Assembly: GCA_031409515.1 (NCBI GenBank)
Contig: JANNXJ010000022.1
Coordinates: 1-64,000 of the forward strand
DNA from: SHZI01 sp031409515
GTDB lineage: Bacteria > Pseudomonadota > Gammaproteobacteria > Steroidobacterales > GCA-2729495
Direction of reading: 5' to 3'
DNA length: 64,000 nt
The notes under the pieces are model-generated. The model saw only the letters and a program-made list of their open reading frames with translations, searched no databases and was not told where the DNA came from. Shown here piece by piece: positions 17,236 to 26,772 of the stretch; the first letter of the stretch is position 1; every line of letters starts with the position of its first letter. The position numbers were made by a program, and so were the translations under genes.

Positions 17236-18407
17236 CGCGCGACCCGACCGTTGACGCGCCGGCCGGTGGTGCCCGCCAGACCGCGATTCTCCAGATCGAC
17301 GCGCAGGAGCAGGCCGAGCGCCGCCAGAGTCACAATCAGTGAGCTGCGGCCGAAGCTGACCAGGGGCAACGTCAGCCCCTTGGTTGGCAGCACGCCCATG
17401 TTGACGCCCAGATTGATCAGGGCCTGGATGGCGAGCCAGATGCCGAGACCGAAGGCCACATACGCCTGAAAGTTTGCCTCCCGGGCGGCAGCAGCGCGGG
17501 CGATGGCCAGCGCGCGCCAGATCAGGACCCCGTAGAGCGCGATCATCACCAGGCTGCCCACCAGGCCAAACTCCTCGGCAATCACCGCGAAGATGAAGTC
17601 GGTGTGGGCCTCTGGCAGGTAGAAAAGTTTCTGCACGCTGGCGCCAAGGCCCAGTCCCGTCCATTCCCCGGTGCCGATGGCAATCAGGGACTGGGTGAGC
17701 TGGAAACCATCGCCGTAGGGATCGGCCCAGGGGTTCCAGAACCCCATCAGCCGCCGCATACGGTAGGGAGAGAACCTGGCGAGGGCCGCGAACAACAGGA
17801 CTACGGGCACGATCAGGGCCAGCACATCGCGAACCCGGGCGCCGGCTATGAACAGCACCGCAAAGGACATGCCGAGCAGCAACACCGCTGAGCCGAAATC
17901 CGGCTGCATGAGCAGCAGGCCGGCGGCCGCGCCCACGATCAGCAGAGGCTTCACCAGACCAAGAAATCCGCTCCGCAGTTCCTGGTTCCGGCGCACCGCG
18001 TAGTCGGCGACGTAGATGAGCAGCATGAGCCGGGCCGGCTCGCTCACCTGAACAATATTGATTCCTGCCACGCTGAGCCAGCGGGTGCTGCCGTTGGCGG
18101 TGTGGCCAACCCCGGGTATGAGCACGATCACCAGCAGTGCCAAAGCGAGGCCCGCCAGCCAGGAGCCCAGGCTTTGCCACAGCCGGGTGGGAATCTTGAG
18201 CAGGCAAAAGCCAGCGACCAGCCCCAGGAAGGCCGCTATCAGCTGGCGCTCGAGGAAGTAAAAGGCATTGCCGTACGCACGATCCGCCAGCGCGATCGAC
18301 GCCGACGTCACCATCAGCAACCCAACGGTCAGAAGGATCGCTGTGACCCCAATGAGCAGGGCATCGGGGCGGTCCTGCCCGGGAATGGCGAGCTGCCGCG
18401 TACTCAT
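17232..18407 (-). CDS. ftsW: SEDS glycosyltransferase FtsW
   Basis: Polytopic SEDS-family peptidoglycan polymerase that works with FtsI at the septum. About ten TM segments are recognisable. Signature stretches include NGSTRWLSVAGINIVQVSEPARL, LLLMQPDFGSAVLLLG and, near the C-terminus, NLGVNMGVLPTKGLTLPLVSFGRSSL. The membrane insertion and order ftsW-murG are classic. 391 aa, with a 4-nt overlap on each side. Confidence 0.97.
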   Translation of the reverse strand: MSTRQLAIPGQDRPDALLIGVTAILLTVGLLMVTSASIALADRAYGNAFYFLERQLIAAFLGLVAGFCLLKIPTRLWQSLGSWLAGLALALLVIVLIPGVGHTANGSTRWLSVAGINIVQVSEPARLMLLIYVADYAVRRNQELRSGFLGLVKPLLIVGAAAGLLLMQPDFGSAVLLLGMSFAVLFIAGARVRDVLALIVPVVLLFAALARFSPYRMRRLMGFWNPWADPYGDGFQLTQSLIAIGTGEWTGLGLGASVQKLFYLPEAHTDFIFAVIAEEFGLVGSLVMIALYGVLIWRALAIARAAAAREANFQAYVAFGLGIWLAIQALINLGVNMGVLPTKGLTLPLVSFGRSSLIVTLAALGLLLRVDLENRGLAGTTGRRVNGRVAR

Positions 18408-19765
18408 GGGGTACCGCCGCTGGCGTTGGCCACGAGGCTGTGGACGGCCAGCGCAAACGCTGTGCCCCGGGCGGCGTAGTCCCGATACATGTCGAGGCTG
18501 CTGCAGGCCGGGGCCAGCAGCACTGTCCAGCCAGGCTGGGCCAGGGTCGCCGCGGTGCTGACCGCCAGCTGCATGTCGGCGACCAGGTGCACCGGACAGA
18601 CGGTCGCCAGTTCGGCAGCCAGCGCCTCCCGGTCCCGCCCGAGCAACACGGCAACGCAGTCCCGGCCGCGCAACGCCGCCGCCAGGGTCTCGAAACTCGC
18701 GCCCTTGCCATCACCCCCTGCAATCAGAACCAGGGGTCCGGTAACGCTGCCAACACTCGTGACCGCTGCCCCGACATTGGTGGCCTTGGAATCGTCAATC
18801 CAGGTGACGCCCTGCCACCGGGCGACCGTTGCCATGCGGTGGGGCAAGGGCTGGTAGGCGCGCAGCCCGGGTAGCAGCTCATATATAGACGTGCCGCTGG
18901 CACTACAGAGCGCGAGGGCGGCCAGGGCATTGGCGACATTGTGGCGGCCCGTAACCTGCAGTTCGGCGACCGGCAGCAGCGGCTCCCGGCCCCGGGCCAG
19001 CCAGGGGCTGCCGTCCCGGACCAGCAGGCCGAAGTCCTGCCCCGCGGGGGTATCCAGGCCAAAACTCAGGGTCCTGATCCCGGACTGGACCAGGCCCGCG
19101 AGCTCGGGCGCGTCGCGGTTGATCACAGCAAGCTCGCACCGCGTGTAGATGCGCGCCTTGGCCAGGCGGTAGGCCGCCAGGTCGCCGTGGACGTCCAGAT
19201 GATCGGGGGTGATGTTCAGCACCACTGCCGCGGCAGCCGGCACCGGCGCACTCCGCTCGAGCTGAAAGCTGGAGAGCTCCAGGACGTACTGCTCGACGGC
19301 CGGGTCGAGGAGCTCCAGCGCGGGAGTCCCCAGGTTGCCACCCACGGCGGCCCGCACACCGGCGCCCTTGAGCATGGCCCCGACCATGGACGTCACCGTG
19401 CTCTTGCCATTGGAGCCGGTGATCGCCGTGATCGGCGCCGACGCTTCGCCGGCGAACAGGTCGATGTCACTGAGCACCGGGACGCCCTGCTGGCGGGCAG
19501 CGGCGAAAACTGGCAGGTGGAGGTCGACACCCGGCGAGACGAGGATCCGGTCGACGCCCGCAGGAACCGCAGTTGGTGGCCCGGCTGACAGGATCTCGGC
19601 TGCCGGCATCGCGGCGCGTATGGCGGCCAGCCCGGGTGGCAGCGCACGGGTATCGGCGAAGACAGCCCTGACACCCCGGGCCGCGAGGAACCGGGCACAG
19701 GACACGCCGGTACCCCCCATACCGAGCACCAGCGTGGCGCCACCGGACTGACGGTTCGATGGCAT
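18404..19765 (-). CDS. murD: UDP-N-acetylmuramoyl-L-alanine--D-glutamate ligase
   Basis: Mur ligase that adds D-Glu to UDP-MurNAc-L-Ala. Seen: LVLGMGGTGVSCARFL, the ATP loop ITGSNGKSTVTSM, ELSSFQLE, LNITPDHLDVHG, GRHNVANALAALALC, and WIDDSKATNVGA. ATG 19765 has AAGGGA about 7 nt upstream and is my choice; ATG 19795/19792, which overlap the mraY stop, would add 9-10 residues. About 453 aa. Confidence 0.96.
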   Translation of the reverse strand: MPSNRQSGGATLVLGMGGTGVSCARFLAARGVRAVFADTRALPPGLAAIRAAMPAAEILSAGPPTAVPAGVDRILVSPGVDLHLPVFAAARQQGVPVLSDIDLFAGEASAPITAITGSNGKSTVTSMVGAMLKGAGVRAAVGGNLGTPALELLDPAVEQYVLELSSFQLERSAPVPAAAAVVLNITPDHLDVHGDLAAYRLAKARIYTRCELAVINRDAPELAGLVQSGIRTLSFGLDTPAGQDFGLLVRDGSPWLARGREPLLPVAELQVTGRHNVANALAALALCSASGTSIYELLPGLRAYQPLPHRMATVARWQGVTWIDDSKATNVGAAVTSVGSVTGPLVLIAGGDGKGASFETLAAALRGRDCVAVLLGRDREALAAELATVCPVHLVADMQLAVSTAATLAQPGWTVLLAPACSSLDMYRDYAARGTAFALAVHSLVANASGGTP

Positions 19766-19794
19766 GCGGGCTTCCCTTGGTGCAGCAGCCATCA

Positions 19795-20877
19795 TCAGCG
19801 GATCTTCAGGCTCGACAGGCCGACGAGGACCAGGATCACGGTGATGATCCAGAAGCGCACGATCACCTTCGGCTCCGCCCAGCCCTTGAGTTCGAAGTGG
19901 TGATGCAGGGGTGCCATGCGGAAGATGCGCTTCCCGGTCATCTTGAACGAGGCCACCTGCATCATCACCGAGACGGTTTCGGCGACGAAGATCCCGCCCA
20001 TGATCAGCAGGACCACTTCCTGGCGGACGACGACCGCCACCGCGCCCAGGGCTCCGCCAAGTGACAGAGCACCGATGTCGCCCATGAAGACCTGAGCCGG
20101 ATACGTGTTGAACCACAGGAAGCCGAGGCCCGAGCCCGCAATGGCAGCGCAGAACACCAGCAGCTCGCCCGCACCGGCCACATAGGGCACGCCGAGATAG
20201 CGGGCAAAGATGGCATTACCAGCCACCCAGGCAAAGATTCCCAGGGCACCGCCCACCAGCACGGTCGGCATGATGGCGAGGCCATCCAGGCCGTCAGTCA
20301 GGTTGACCGCGTTGCTGGTGCCGACAATGACGAGGCAGGCAAACGGAATGAAGAGCCAGCCGAGGGGAATCACCACGTCCTTGAAGTATGGAATGAGCAG
20401 GGCCGTCGACTGGGGCGAGTCGGCCCGCAGGTAAAGGATCACGCCAGCACCCAGCGCAATGAGCAGCTGCCAGAAGAGCTTCTGCCCGGCCGAGAGGCCC
20501 TTGGGATTCTTCAGGACCAGCTTGCGGTAATCGTCGGCGAAACCGATCAGGCCGTAGGCCATGGTCACGCCAACCACGACCCAGACGAAGACGCTGCGCA
20601 GGTCGGCCCAGAGCAGCGTGCTGACCAGTATTGCGAGGAGAATCAGCGTACCGCCCATGGTCGGGGTCCCGGCCTTCTGCAGGTGGCTCTGGGGGCCGTC
20701 ATCCCGGACGTTCTGGCCGATCTGCCGGAGCGTCAGGCGCCGGATCAGCGCAGGGCCAAGCAGCAGTGCAATGGCCAGCGCCGTCAGTGCCGCCAGGATG
20801 GCGCGCAGGGTCAGATAGGTCAGGGCGTTGAAGCCGGAGATCAGGGGCGTCAACGCCTCGGCAAGGAGCAGGAGCAT
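19795..20877 (-). CDS. mraY: phospho-MurNAc-pentapeptide transferase
   Basis: Inner-membrane enzyme that transfers phospho-MurNAc-pentapeptide to undecaprenyl phosphate (lipid I). About ten TM helices. Catalytic and family signatures: KAGTPTMGGTLIL, GFADDYRKL, SNAVNLTDGLDGLAI, NTYPAQVFMGDIGALSLGG, and MAPLHHHFELKGWAEPKVIVRFW. 360 aa, standard. The start shares one base with the murF stop (TGATG). Confidence 0.98.
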   Translation of the reverse strand: MLLLLAEALTPLISGFNALTYLTLRAILAALTALAIALLLGPALIRRLTLRQIGQNVRDDGPQSHLQKAGTPTMGGTLILLAILVSTLLWADLRSVFVWVVVGVTMAYGLIGFADDYRKLVLKNPKGLSAGQKLFWQLLIALGAGVILYLRADSPQSTALLIPYFKDVVIPLGWLFIPFACLVIVGTSNAVNLTDGLDGLAIMPTVLVGGALGIFAWVAGNAIFARYLGVPYVAGAGELLVFCAAIAGSGLGFLWFNTYPAQVFMGDIGALSLGGALGAVAVVVRQEVVLLIMGGIFVAETVSVMMQVASFKMTGKRIFRMAPLHHHFELKGWAEPKVIVRFWIITVILVLVGLSSLKIR

Positions 20878-22271
20878 CAGTGCGCGCCTCCGTCGTCAGC
20901 GTTCTCACCGTTCAGTGCCTTGACCAGGCGTTCGAGACCCGCACTCCGGGATCCCTTGACGAGCAGGCGGACGTCCGGAGCGAGCTCCGGGCGGATAGCG
21001 TCGGCCATGGTGATCACGTCCGCCGCCCAACGCGCCCGTGGACCGAAGGCTTCGGCGGCGTGCTGAGCCAGCGGGCCCACCGCGTAGAACCGGTCAATGC
21101 CGCAGCGGGCAGCCAGCGCACCGATGTCCCGATGCAACTCGACGGCAGTGGGACCCAGCTCAGCCATGTCGCCCAGCACGAACCAGCGCTTGCCGGAAAG
21201 GCTGGCAAGGAACTGGATGGCGGCGCCCACGGAGCCGGGATTCGCGTTGTAGCTGTCGTCGTAGATGGTGCTGCCGGCAGGGCCGGGCTCCGGCCGCAGC
21301 CGACCCTTCACGTTGACCATGCGGTTGAGCCCGTCCCGGACGGCGTCCAGTGTGGCGCCCGCGGCGGTCGTCGCCGCCGCAGCGGCCAGCGCATTCTGGA
21401 TGTTGTGACCACCGGCCATGGGCAGGCGGATCACGACGTCGCCCACGGGGGACACCAGCCGGAAATGCTGGCCATCGCCGTTCGTCGTAGCAATCTCTAT
21501 GGCGCGAAAGTCCGCCCCTGGGTCGAGGCCGAAGGAGCGGTAGCGAACGTCCTGCCGCAGGCCCCGCCAGTAGGCATGGAACGGGTCGTCCCGGTTCACG
21601 ACGGCCAGGGCGCCAGGGTCCAGGCCGGCAAACAGTTCGCCCTTGCCCTCGGCAACGCCCCGGATCGTCCCGCCAAACCCGGCCAGGTGGGCAGGCCCGG
21701 CATTGGTGAGGACAGCCACCGTGGGGCGGGCAATGGCCGTCAGCAGGGCGATATCGCCGGTCCCGCTGGCCCCCATCTCGATAACGGCCGCGCGGTGGGT
21801 CGCGTTGAGCCACAGCAGGGTGATGGGCACGCCGACGTGGTTGTTGAGATTGCCCCAGGTGACGAGCACCCCGCCGTCTTCGCCGGGCTGGCGCACATGG
21901 GCGCGCATGATGGCGCCCATCATTTCCTTCAGCGTGGTCTTGCCGTTGCTGCCGGTGACTCCCAGGACCGGAATCGCGAAACGCTGGCGCCAGACGGTGG
22001 CAAGGTCCCGCAGGGCCTTGCCGGCGTCGGCGACCACCACCTGGGGTATGGCCACCGGCTGGCTGGACTCCACGACGGCAGCGACGGCACCCTGCTCCGC
22101 CGCGGTGTGCACGAAAGCCGCCGCGTCGTAACGCACCCCCCGGAGCGCAATGAACAACTGGCCTGGCCCGATGCTGCGGGTATCTGTGCTGACCGAGTCG
22201 AAGCCCACGTCGGACCCGACAAGTTTCCCGCCCGCAGCTTCCGCCACCCAGGCTAGCGTGGCCATCGTCAT
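20877..22271 (-). CDS. murF: UDP-MurNAc-tripeptide--D-Ala-D-Ala ligase
   Basis: Mur ligase that attaches D-Ala-D-Ala from Ddl to the UDP-MurNAc tripeptide. Seen: STDTRSIGPGQLFIALRG, the ATP loop VTGSNGKTTLKEMM, NLNNHVGVPITLLWL, and YDDSYNANPGSVGAAI. 464 aa, normal length. Overlaps murE by 4 nt. The second methionine (6 nt downstream of the first) is an equally possible start. Confidence 0.97.
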   Translation of the reverse strand: MTMATLAWVAEAAGGKLVGSDVGFDSVSTDTRSIGPGQLFIALRGVRYDAAAFVHTAAEQGAVAAVVESSQPVAIPQVVVADAGKALRDLATVWRQRFAIPVLGVTGSNGKTTLKEMMGAIMRAHVRQPGEDGGVLVTWGNLNNHVGVPITLLWLNATHRAAVIEMGASGTGDIALLTAIARPTVAVLTNAGPAHLAGFGGTIRGVAEGKGELFAGLDPGALAVVNRDDPFHAYWRGLRQDVRYRSFGLDPGADFRAIEIATTNGDGQHFRLVSPVGDVVIRLPMAGGHNIQNALAAAAATTAAGATLDAVRDGLNRMVNVKGRLRPEPGPAGSTIYDDSYNANPGSVGAAIQFLASLSGKRWFVLGDMAELGPTAVELHRDIGALAARCGIDRFYAVGPLAQHAAEAFGPRARWAADVITMADAIRPELAPDVRLLVKGSRSAGLERLVKALNGENADDGGAH

Positions 22272-23758
22272 GCTGCCCCGGCCTTGAGGGCCGAACGAGC
22301 AACCTCGACATCGGAGAAGGGCCGGCGCTCGTCGCCAGTGATCTGCACGGTCTCGTGACCCTTGCCCGCAATGAGCACGGCATCACCCGGCCGGGCCAGA
22401 CGAATCGCCCGCTGGATCGCGGCAGCACGGCCAGGTACCACCTGCAGCCGATCCAGTGAAACGACGCCCGAAAGAATGTCAGCGATGATCTGCTGCGGGT
22501 CTTCGGTGCGGGGATTGTCATCCGTGATGATCACGTGGTCAGCCTGCATGGCTGCTGCGCCCATCTCTGCACGCTTGCCCCGGTCCCGGTCACCGCCACA
22601 CCCGAACACGCACCAGATGGCCCCGGAACAGTGCTCGCGAACAGCACTGATGGCCTTGCGCAGCGCATCCGGCGTGTGGGCGAAATCGACGAGGACTAAG
22701 GGCTGATGCGCCATCGACGGCACGCGCTCCATACGGCCGGGCGGCGCAACACACTGGCGAAGGGCCCCAGCCGCTTCTGCCAGGGACCAGCCCTGGGCCA
22801 CCAGGATCCCCGCCGCGAGCAGGAGATTTTCCGCGTTGAATCGGCCCCAGAGCGGGCTATCCAGGCGCACGACATCCTTGCCAGCGCGCAGTTCGAGCAC
22901 GAGACCTTCGGGCCCGACGGCTTGCAGGACGCCGGCGATCGTCGCACCGGCCCGGCCCGCGAGCGTAACGCCCGTCAGCCTCACGCCCGCTGGCAGCCGT
23001 GCTGCCAGGGCCTGGCCGAAGGCATCGTCGAGGTTGATCACGGCGGTCTGCGCGCCCAGGGCAAACAGCCGCGCCTTCGCGGCCCCGTACGCAGCCAGAT
23101 CGGCGTGATAGTCCAGGTGATCCCGCGTCAGGTTGGTGAACACCACCGTGGCGAAGCGCACGCCGGCCACCCGCTCCTGATCCAGTGCGTGGGATGAGAC
23201 TTCGGCAACCACGTGCCCGGCGCCCGCGTCAGCGAGTTCCCGCAGCTGCCGGTGGAAGCTGATGCAGTCAGGCGTCGTCAGCACCGCCGGACTCAGCTGA
23301 CCATTCAGGCCGTGGCCCAGGGTGCCCAGATAGCCCGCGCTGCCACCGAGGTGACCAATGGCCTGGGTGACGAGCCAGCCAGTAGTGGTCTTGCCATTGG
23401 TACCGGTGATGCCCAGAACCCGGAGCGCCTCCGACGGCCGGGCGAAGAAGCGATTGGCCACTTCGCCGAGCTGCTCCCGCAACCGGGGCACGGCCAGGCT
23501 GGCGACGCCAGCAGGCAACGCCGGGGCCGGTCGCGACTCGCCCGACTCCCAGGCCACCGCGTCGACTCCGGCGCGCAACGCGTCACCCACATGGTCGAGG
23601 CCGTGCTCGCGGGTGCCGCGACAGGCGATAAAGAGTCCGTGGCGAACCGCCGTCCGGCTGTCCAGCGTGATGTCTGCCACGTCGAGGCTCGGCGCTTCTG
23701 CGCCGAGCCCTTTGAACAGTTTGTGCAGATCCATGGTGCTGATGCTGGCGAGGTTCAT
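22268..23758 (-). CDS. murE: UDP-MurNAc-L-Ala-D-Glu--meso-DAP ligase
   Basis: Mur ligase that adds meso-diaminopimelate. Seen: DSRTAVRHGLFIACRG, ITGTNGKTTTGWLV, EVSSHALDQERV, FTNLTRDHLDYH, and the DAP-selective DDNPRTEDPQQI (the DNPR motif that distinguishes DAP-adding from Lys-adding enzymes), which supports a Gram-negative DAP peptidoglycan. 496 aa. Overlaps ftsI by 4 nt. Confidence 0.97.
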   Translation of the reverse strand: MNLASISTMDLHKLFKGLGAEAPSLDVADITLDSRTAVRHGLFIACRGTREHGLDHVGDALRAGVDAVAWESGESRPAPALPAGVASLAVPRLREQLGEVANRFFARPSEALRVLGITGTNGKTTTGWLVTQAIGHLGGSAGYLGTLGHGLNGQLSPAVLTTPDCISFHRQLRELADAGAGHVVAEVSSHALDQERVAGVRFATVVFTNLTRDHLDYHADLAAYGAAKARLFALGAQTAVINLDDAFGQALAARLPAGVRLTGVTLAGRAGATIAGVLQAVGPEGLVLELRAGKDVVRLDSPLWGRFNAENLLLAAGILVAQGWSLAEAAGALRQCVAPPGRMERVPSMAHQPLVLVDFAHTPDALRKAISAVREHCSGAIWCVFGCGGDRDRGKRAEMGAAAMQADHVIITDDNPRTEDPQQIIADILSGVVSLDRLQVVPGRAAAIQRAIRLARPGDAVLIAGKGHETVQITGDERRPFSDVEVARSALKAGAA

Positions 23759-25488
23759 GGCACGCTGGCAGCCAGCCGGGTTGGCGGCCTGGATGCAGCG
23801 GCGTCCACATCATCCGGCGGCACTGCCAGGATGCGCAGCGCGCCGGAGGCGATTGCCGAGAAGACCGGCGCGGCGACATCGCCCCCGTAATAGACGCCCC
23901 CCTGGGGCTCATCGACCACGACGACTATGACCAGGCGGGGCGCGGTCGCCGGCACGAGCCCGGCAAACACCGCGGTGTGCCGGTTGTCGGCGTAGCCGCC
24001 GGCGGACGACTTGCGTGCCGTGCCGGTCTTGCCTGCGACGCGGTAACCGGCGACCGTGGCCTTCAGGCCCGTACCCTCCGCGCTGACCACCTGCTCCAGC
24101 ATGTCGATGACGTTCCGTGCGGTCTCCGGGCTGACCACCCGGCGGGCAATGGGCGGCTTCTCCACGCGCACGAGGGACACGGGCCGGTACAGCCCGTCAC
24201 CCGCCAGCACCGAGTAGGCCTGGGCCAGCTGCAGGGGCGTCATGGACAAGCCGTAGCCAAAGGCCATGGTGGCCTGCCCAATGGGTCGCCAGCCCTGGAA
24301 GGGCGGGAGCATGCCCGCCGACTCGCCGGGATACCCGCTCGAGGTCAGGCGCCCGGCGCCAAAGCGGCTCAGGGTGCTCCAGAGCATCTCCTTGTCCAGC
24401 TTCATGGACACCTGGACGGCACCCACGTTGCTGGACTTCGCGAGGAGCGTGGCCAGGTTCATCACGCCGTAGTTATGCTTGTCCTCGATGGTCTTCGACC
24501 CGACCTTGATGAACCCCGGGTTCGTATCAATCAGGCTGCGGGGACTGAAGCGCCCGCTCTCGAGAGCGGCAGCCACGATCAGGGGCTTGAAGGTTGAACC
24601 CGGCTCGAGGATGTCGGTAAGGGCGCGATTACGAAACATCTTCGGGTTGATCTGGCCCCGGTCATTGGGATTGAACGTCGGTTGATTGACGTCCGCCAGG
24701 ACTTCGCCCGTTGCAACATCCAGCACCACCGCAGAACCGGACGCTGCACGGTACTTCTGCACCGCGGCCTTGAGCTCGCGATAGGCGAGGTACTGGATCC
24801 GGAGGTCGATTGACGTGACCAGATCCTGGCCCGGGCTTGGCGGCACGATGCTCTCGACGTCCTCAATGACCCGCCCCAGGCGATCCCGCAGCACCTTCTT
24901 CTTGCCCGGCACGCCGTGCAGCCAGGTGTCGAAGGCCAGTTCGAGGCCCTCCTGGCCCTTGTCATCCACGTTCGTGAAGCCCAGCAGGTGCCCGGTCACC
25001 TCGCCCGCCGGGTAGTAGCGCCGGTACTCACGCAGCAGGTGCACACCCGGCACCTGCATGGCATCGATCTGTGCGGCAGCAGCGGGATTCATGTGCCGCC
25101 GGAGGTAGTAGAACTCCTTGCGGACGTTGCGGGTGAGGCGCGCCGTTAGTTCGCCGCTGTCGAGCTTGAGTGCTGTTGCCAGGCCCCGGATCTGGTCCGG
25201 CTCCTCCAGCAACTGGGGTGGGTTCACCCACACGCTGTCCACCGGCGTGCTGACCGCCAGGGGCTCGCCATTCCGGTCCTTGATGACGCCACGGGTCGCC
25301 GACAGGATGGCCACGCGCAGGTGGCGCGCGGCCGCCTGCTTGGTGAGAAACTCGGTGTTGAAGACCTGCAGGTGGACGGCACGGGCCACCAGTCCGCCGC
25401 TGGCGAGCAGGAGCAGGGCACCTACAGTCCACAGGCGCCACACGAAGCTGCGATAGGCGGGCTTCTGCGGCCGGTCAGAGCTGCTCAT
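23755..25488 (-). CDS. ftsI: septal transpeptidase FtsI (PBP3)
   Basis: Class B penicillin-binding protein that cross-links septal peptidoglycan. A short cytoplasmic tail and one TM helix (residues about 18-40) precede the pedestal domain (RGVIKDRNGEPLAVST). Transpeptidase motifs: SxxK with S298 in EPGSTFKPL, SSN at 352-354, and KTGTARK near residue 485. All three are intact. 577 aa. Overlaps ftsL and murE by 4 nt each. Confidence 0.97.
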   Translation of the reverse strand: MSSSDRPQKPAYRSFVWRLWTVGALLLLASGGLVARAVHLQVFNTEFLTKQAAARHLRVAILSATRGVIKDRNGEPLAVSTPVDSVWVNPPQLLEEPDQIRGLATALKLDSGELTARLTRNVRKEFYYLRRHMNPAAAAQIDAMQVPGVHLLREYRRYYPAGEVTGHLLGFTNVDDKGQEGLELAFDTWLHGVPGKKKVLRDRLGRVIEDVESIVPPSPGQDLVTSIDLRIQYLAYRELKAAVQKYRAASGSAVVLDVATGEVLADVNQPTFNPNDRGQINPKMFRNRALTDILEPGSTFKPLIVAAALESGRFSPRSLIDTNPGFIKVGSKTIEDKHNYGVMNLATLLAKSSNVGAVQVSMKLDKEMLWSTLSRFGAGRLTSSGYPGESAGMLPPFQGWRPIGQATMAFGYGLSMTPLQLAQAYSVLAGDGLYRPVSLVRVEKPPIARRVVSPETARNVIDMLEQVVSAEGTGLKATVAGYRVAGKTGTARKSSAGGYADNRHTAVFAGLVPATAPRLVIVVVVDEPQGGVYYGGDVAAPVFSAIASGALRILAVPPDDVDAAASRPPTRLAASVP

Positions 25489-25763
25489 CGCGCCACCAGC
25501 TCGACGTCGTCCGGGGTCGGGGTCCGCATCGCGAGTCGCTCCCGGGCGAGGCGCTCGACGCGGGCGGGGTTCGACTGCGTGCTTTGCTCGATCTGCAGGC
25601 GACCCCAGTCCATCTCGAGACGGTCCCGCTCGGCAACCAGAGCCTGCAGCTCGACGAAGAGCTTCCGGGACTTGTGCTTCGCATAGACGCTGGCGAGTGC
25701 GGACACCAGTACTGCGAGCGCCAGCGCGAAAAAGATGCCACGGGAACGCTGTGCCGGAGTCAT
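25485..25763 (-). CDS. ftsL: cell division protein FtsL
   Basis: Small bitopic protein of the FtsQBL complex. It has one TM helix (GIFFALALAVLVSALASVYA, residues about 9-28), followed by a heptad-rich coiled coil (KLFVELQALVAERDRLEMDWGRLQ) and the conserved ERLARERLAM segment. 92 aa. Identified mainly by position between rsmH and ftsI plus topology; 4-nt overlaps on both sides. Confidence 0.92.
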   Translation of the reverse strand: MTPAQRSRGIFFALALAVLVSALASVYAKHKSRKLFVELQALVAERDRLEMDWGRLQIEQSTQSNPARVERLARERLAMRTPTPDDVELVAR

Positions 25764-26686
25764 CGCTGTTTCTCCGCGGCGCGCAGCACGGCGCTCCGCG
25801 ACCGTGGGTTGCGCGCCACCTCCGCCTCGCTCGCCCGGACCGCCCGCGTGGTGAGCAGGGCCAGATCTGGCAGCGCTGAGGCGGGGACTACCGGCAGGGC
25901 CCGCAGCGCCGGATCCACCCGGGCATGATCCCGCAGAAAGCGCTTCACCAGCCGGTCCTCCAGGGAGTGAAAGCTGATGACGACGAGCCGGCCCCCAACA
26001 GCCAGGCCGGACCGGGCGGCGGGCAGGACGGCTTCGAGTTCGTCCAGCTCCCGATTGATGTGGATGCGGATGGCCTGGAACGTGCGGGTGGCCGGGTGCC
26101 GTCCGGGCTCCCCGCGAACCACGCCCTCGATGATGCCGGCGAGCTGGGTCGTCGTGCGGATGGGCTCAAGGGCCCGGGCCTCTGCGATGGCCCGCGTGAT
26201 CTTCCGGGCTGACCGCTCTTCACCGAAGCGCCAGAGTACGGCAGCAATCTCGGCTTCGTCAGCGGCGTTGAGCCAGTCGGCTGCGGAACTGCCGCTCCCG
26301 GGATCCATGCGCATGTCGAGCGGTCCGGCCGCGCGGAAAGCGAAACCCCGGGCCGGGTCTTCGAGCTGGGGGGACGAGACGCCAACATCGAGCAGGATCC
26401 CGGCGAGACGGCCGGTGAGTCCCTCCCCGGCGAGGACTTCTGCCAGGGCTGAATAGGCGCTGTGCACGATCCGGAAGCGGGAGTCCTCTGCCTGCAGTTC
26501 GCGCGCAACCGCGACCGCTTCCGGGTCCCGGTCGAGGGCAAGGAGCCGGCCTTCAGGGCCGAGTTGCCCGAGAATGGCGCGGGAATGTCCGCCGCGGCCG
26601 AAAGTGCCATCCACATAGAGGCCGTCGGGCCGAATGGCCAGAAATTGCAGCACCTCGTCCTTGAGGACAGGCACATGTAGAACCAC
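25760..26686 (-). CDS. rsmH: 16S rRNA (cytosine1402-N4)-methyltransferase RsmH
   Basis: SAM-dependent enzyme (formerly MraW) that N4-methylates C1402 of 16S rRNA; RsmI, encoded at 30.5 kb, methylates the 2'-O of the same nucleotide. Seen: HVPVLKDEVL, the SAM site DGTFGRGGHSRAIL, LLDVGVSSPQLEDPARGFAF and GGRLVVISFHSLEDRLVKRF. Start codon is GTG 26686. 308 aa. Confidence 0.97.
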   Translation of the reverse strand: MVLHVPVLKDEVLQFLAIRPDGLYVDGTFGRGGHSRAILGQLGPEGRLLALDRDPEAVAVARELQAEDSRFRIVHSAYSALAEVLAGEGLTGRLAGILLDVGVSSPQLEDPARGFAFRAAGPLDMRMDPGSGSSAADWLNAADEAEIAAVLWRFGEERSARKITRAIAEARALEPIRTTTQLAGIIEGVVRGEPGRHPATRTFQAIRIHINRELDELEAVLPAARSGLAVGGRLVVISFHSLEDRLVKRFLRDHARVDPALRALPVVPASALPDLALLTTRAVRASEAEVARNPRSRSAVLRAAEKQR

Positions 26687-26772
26687 CCCAGCACCCCGCG
26701 CCTTTCATAGAGGACGCGTTTATTGACGTATTCGGCGTAGTGCCCCGTGTCGTCGCTGTCAGGCCTTGGGCC

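Noticed and set aside
16138..18723. An 861-codon open frame that ends as MurG
   Set aside because: Only the last 365 codons are MurG-like; the rest is ftsW read in another frame. The ATGA overlap with ftsW fixes the murG start.
20880..22256. 458-codon open frame antisense to murF
   Set aside because: Composition mirrors the murF reading frame; murF has all Mur ligase motifs.
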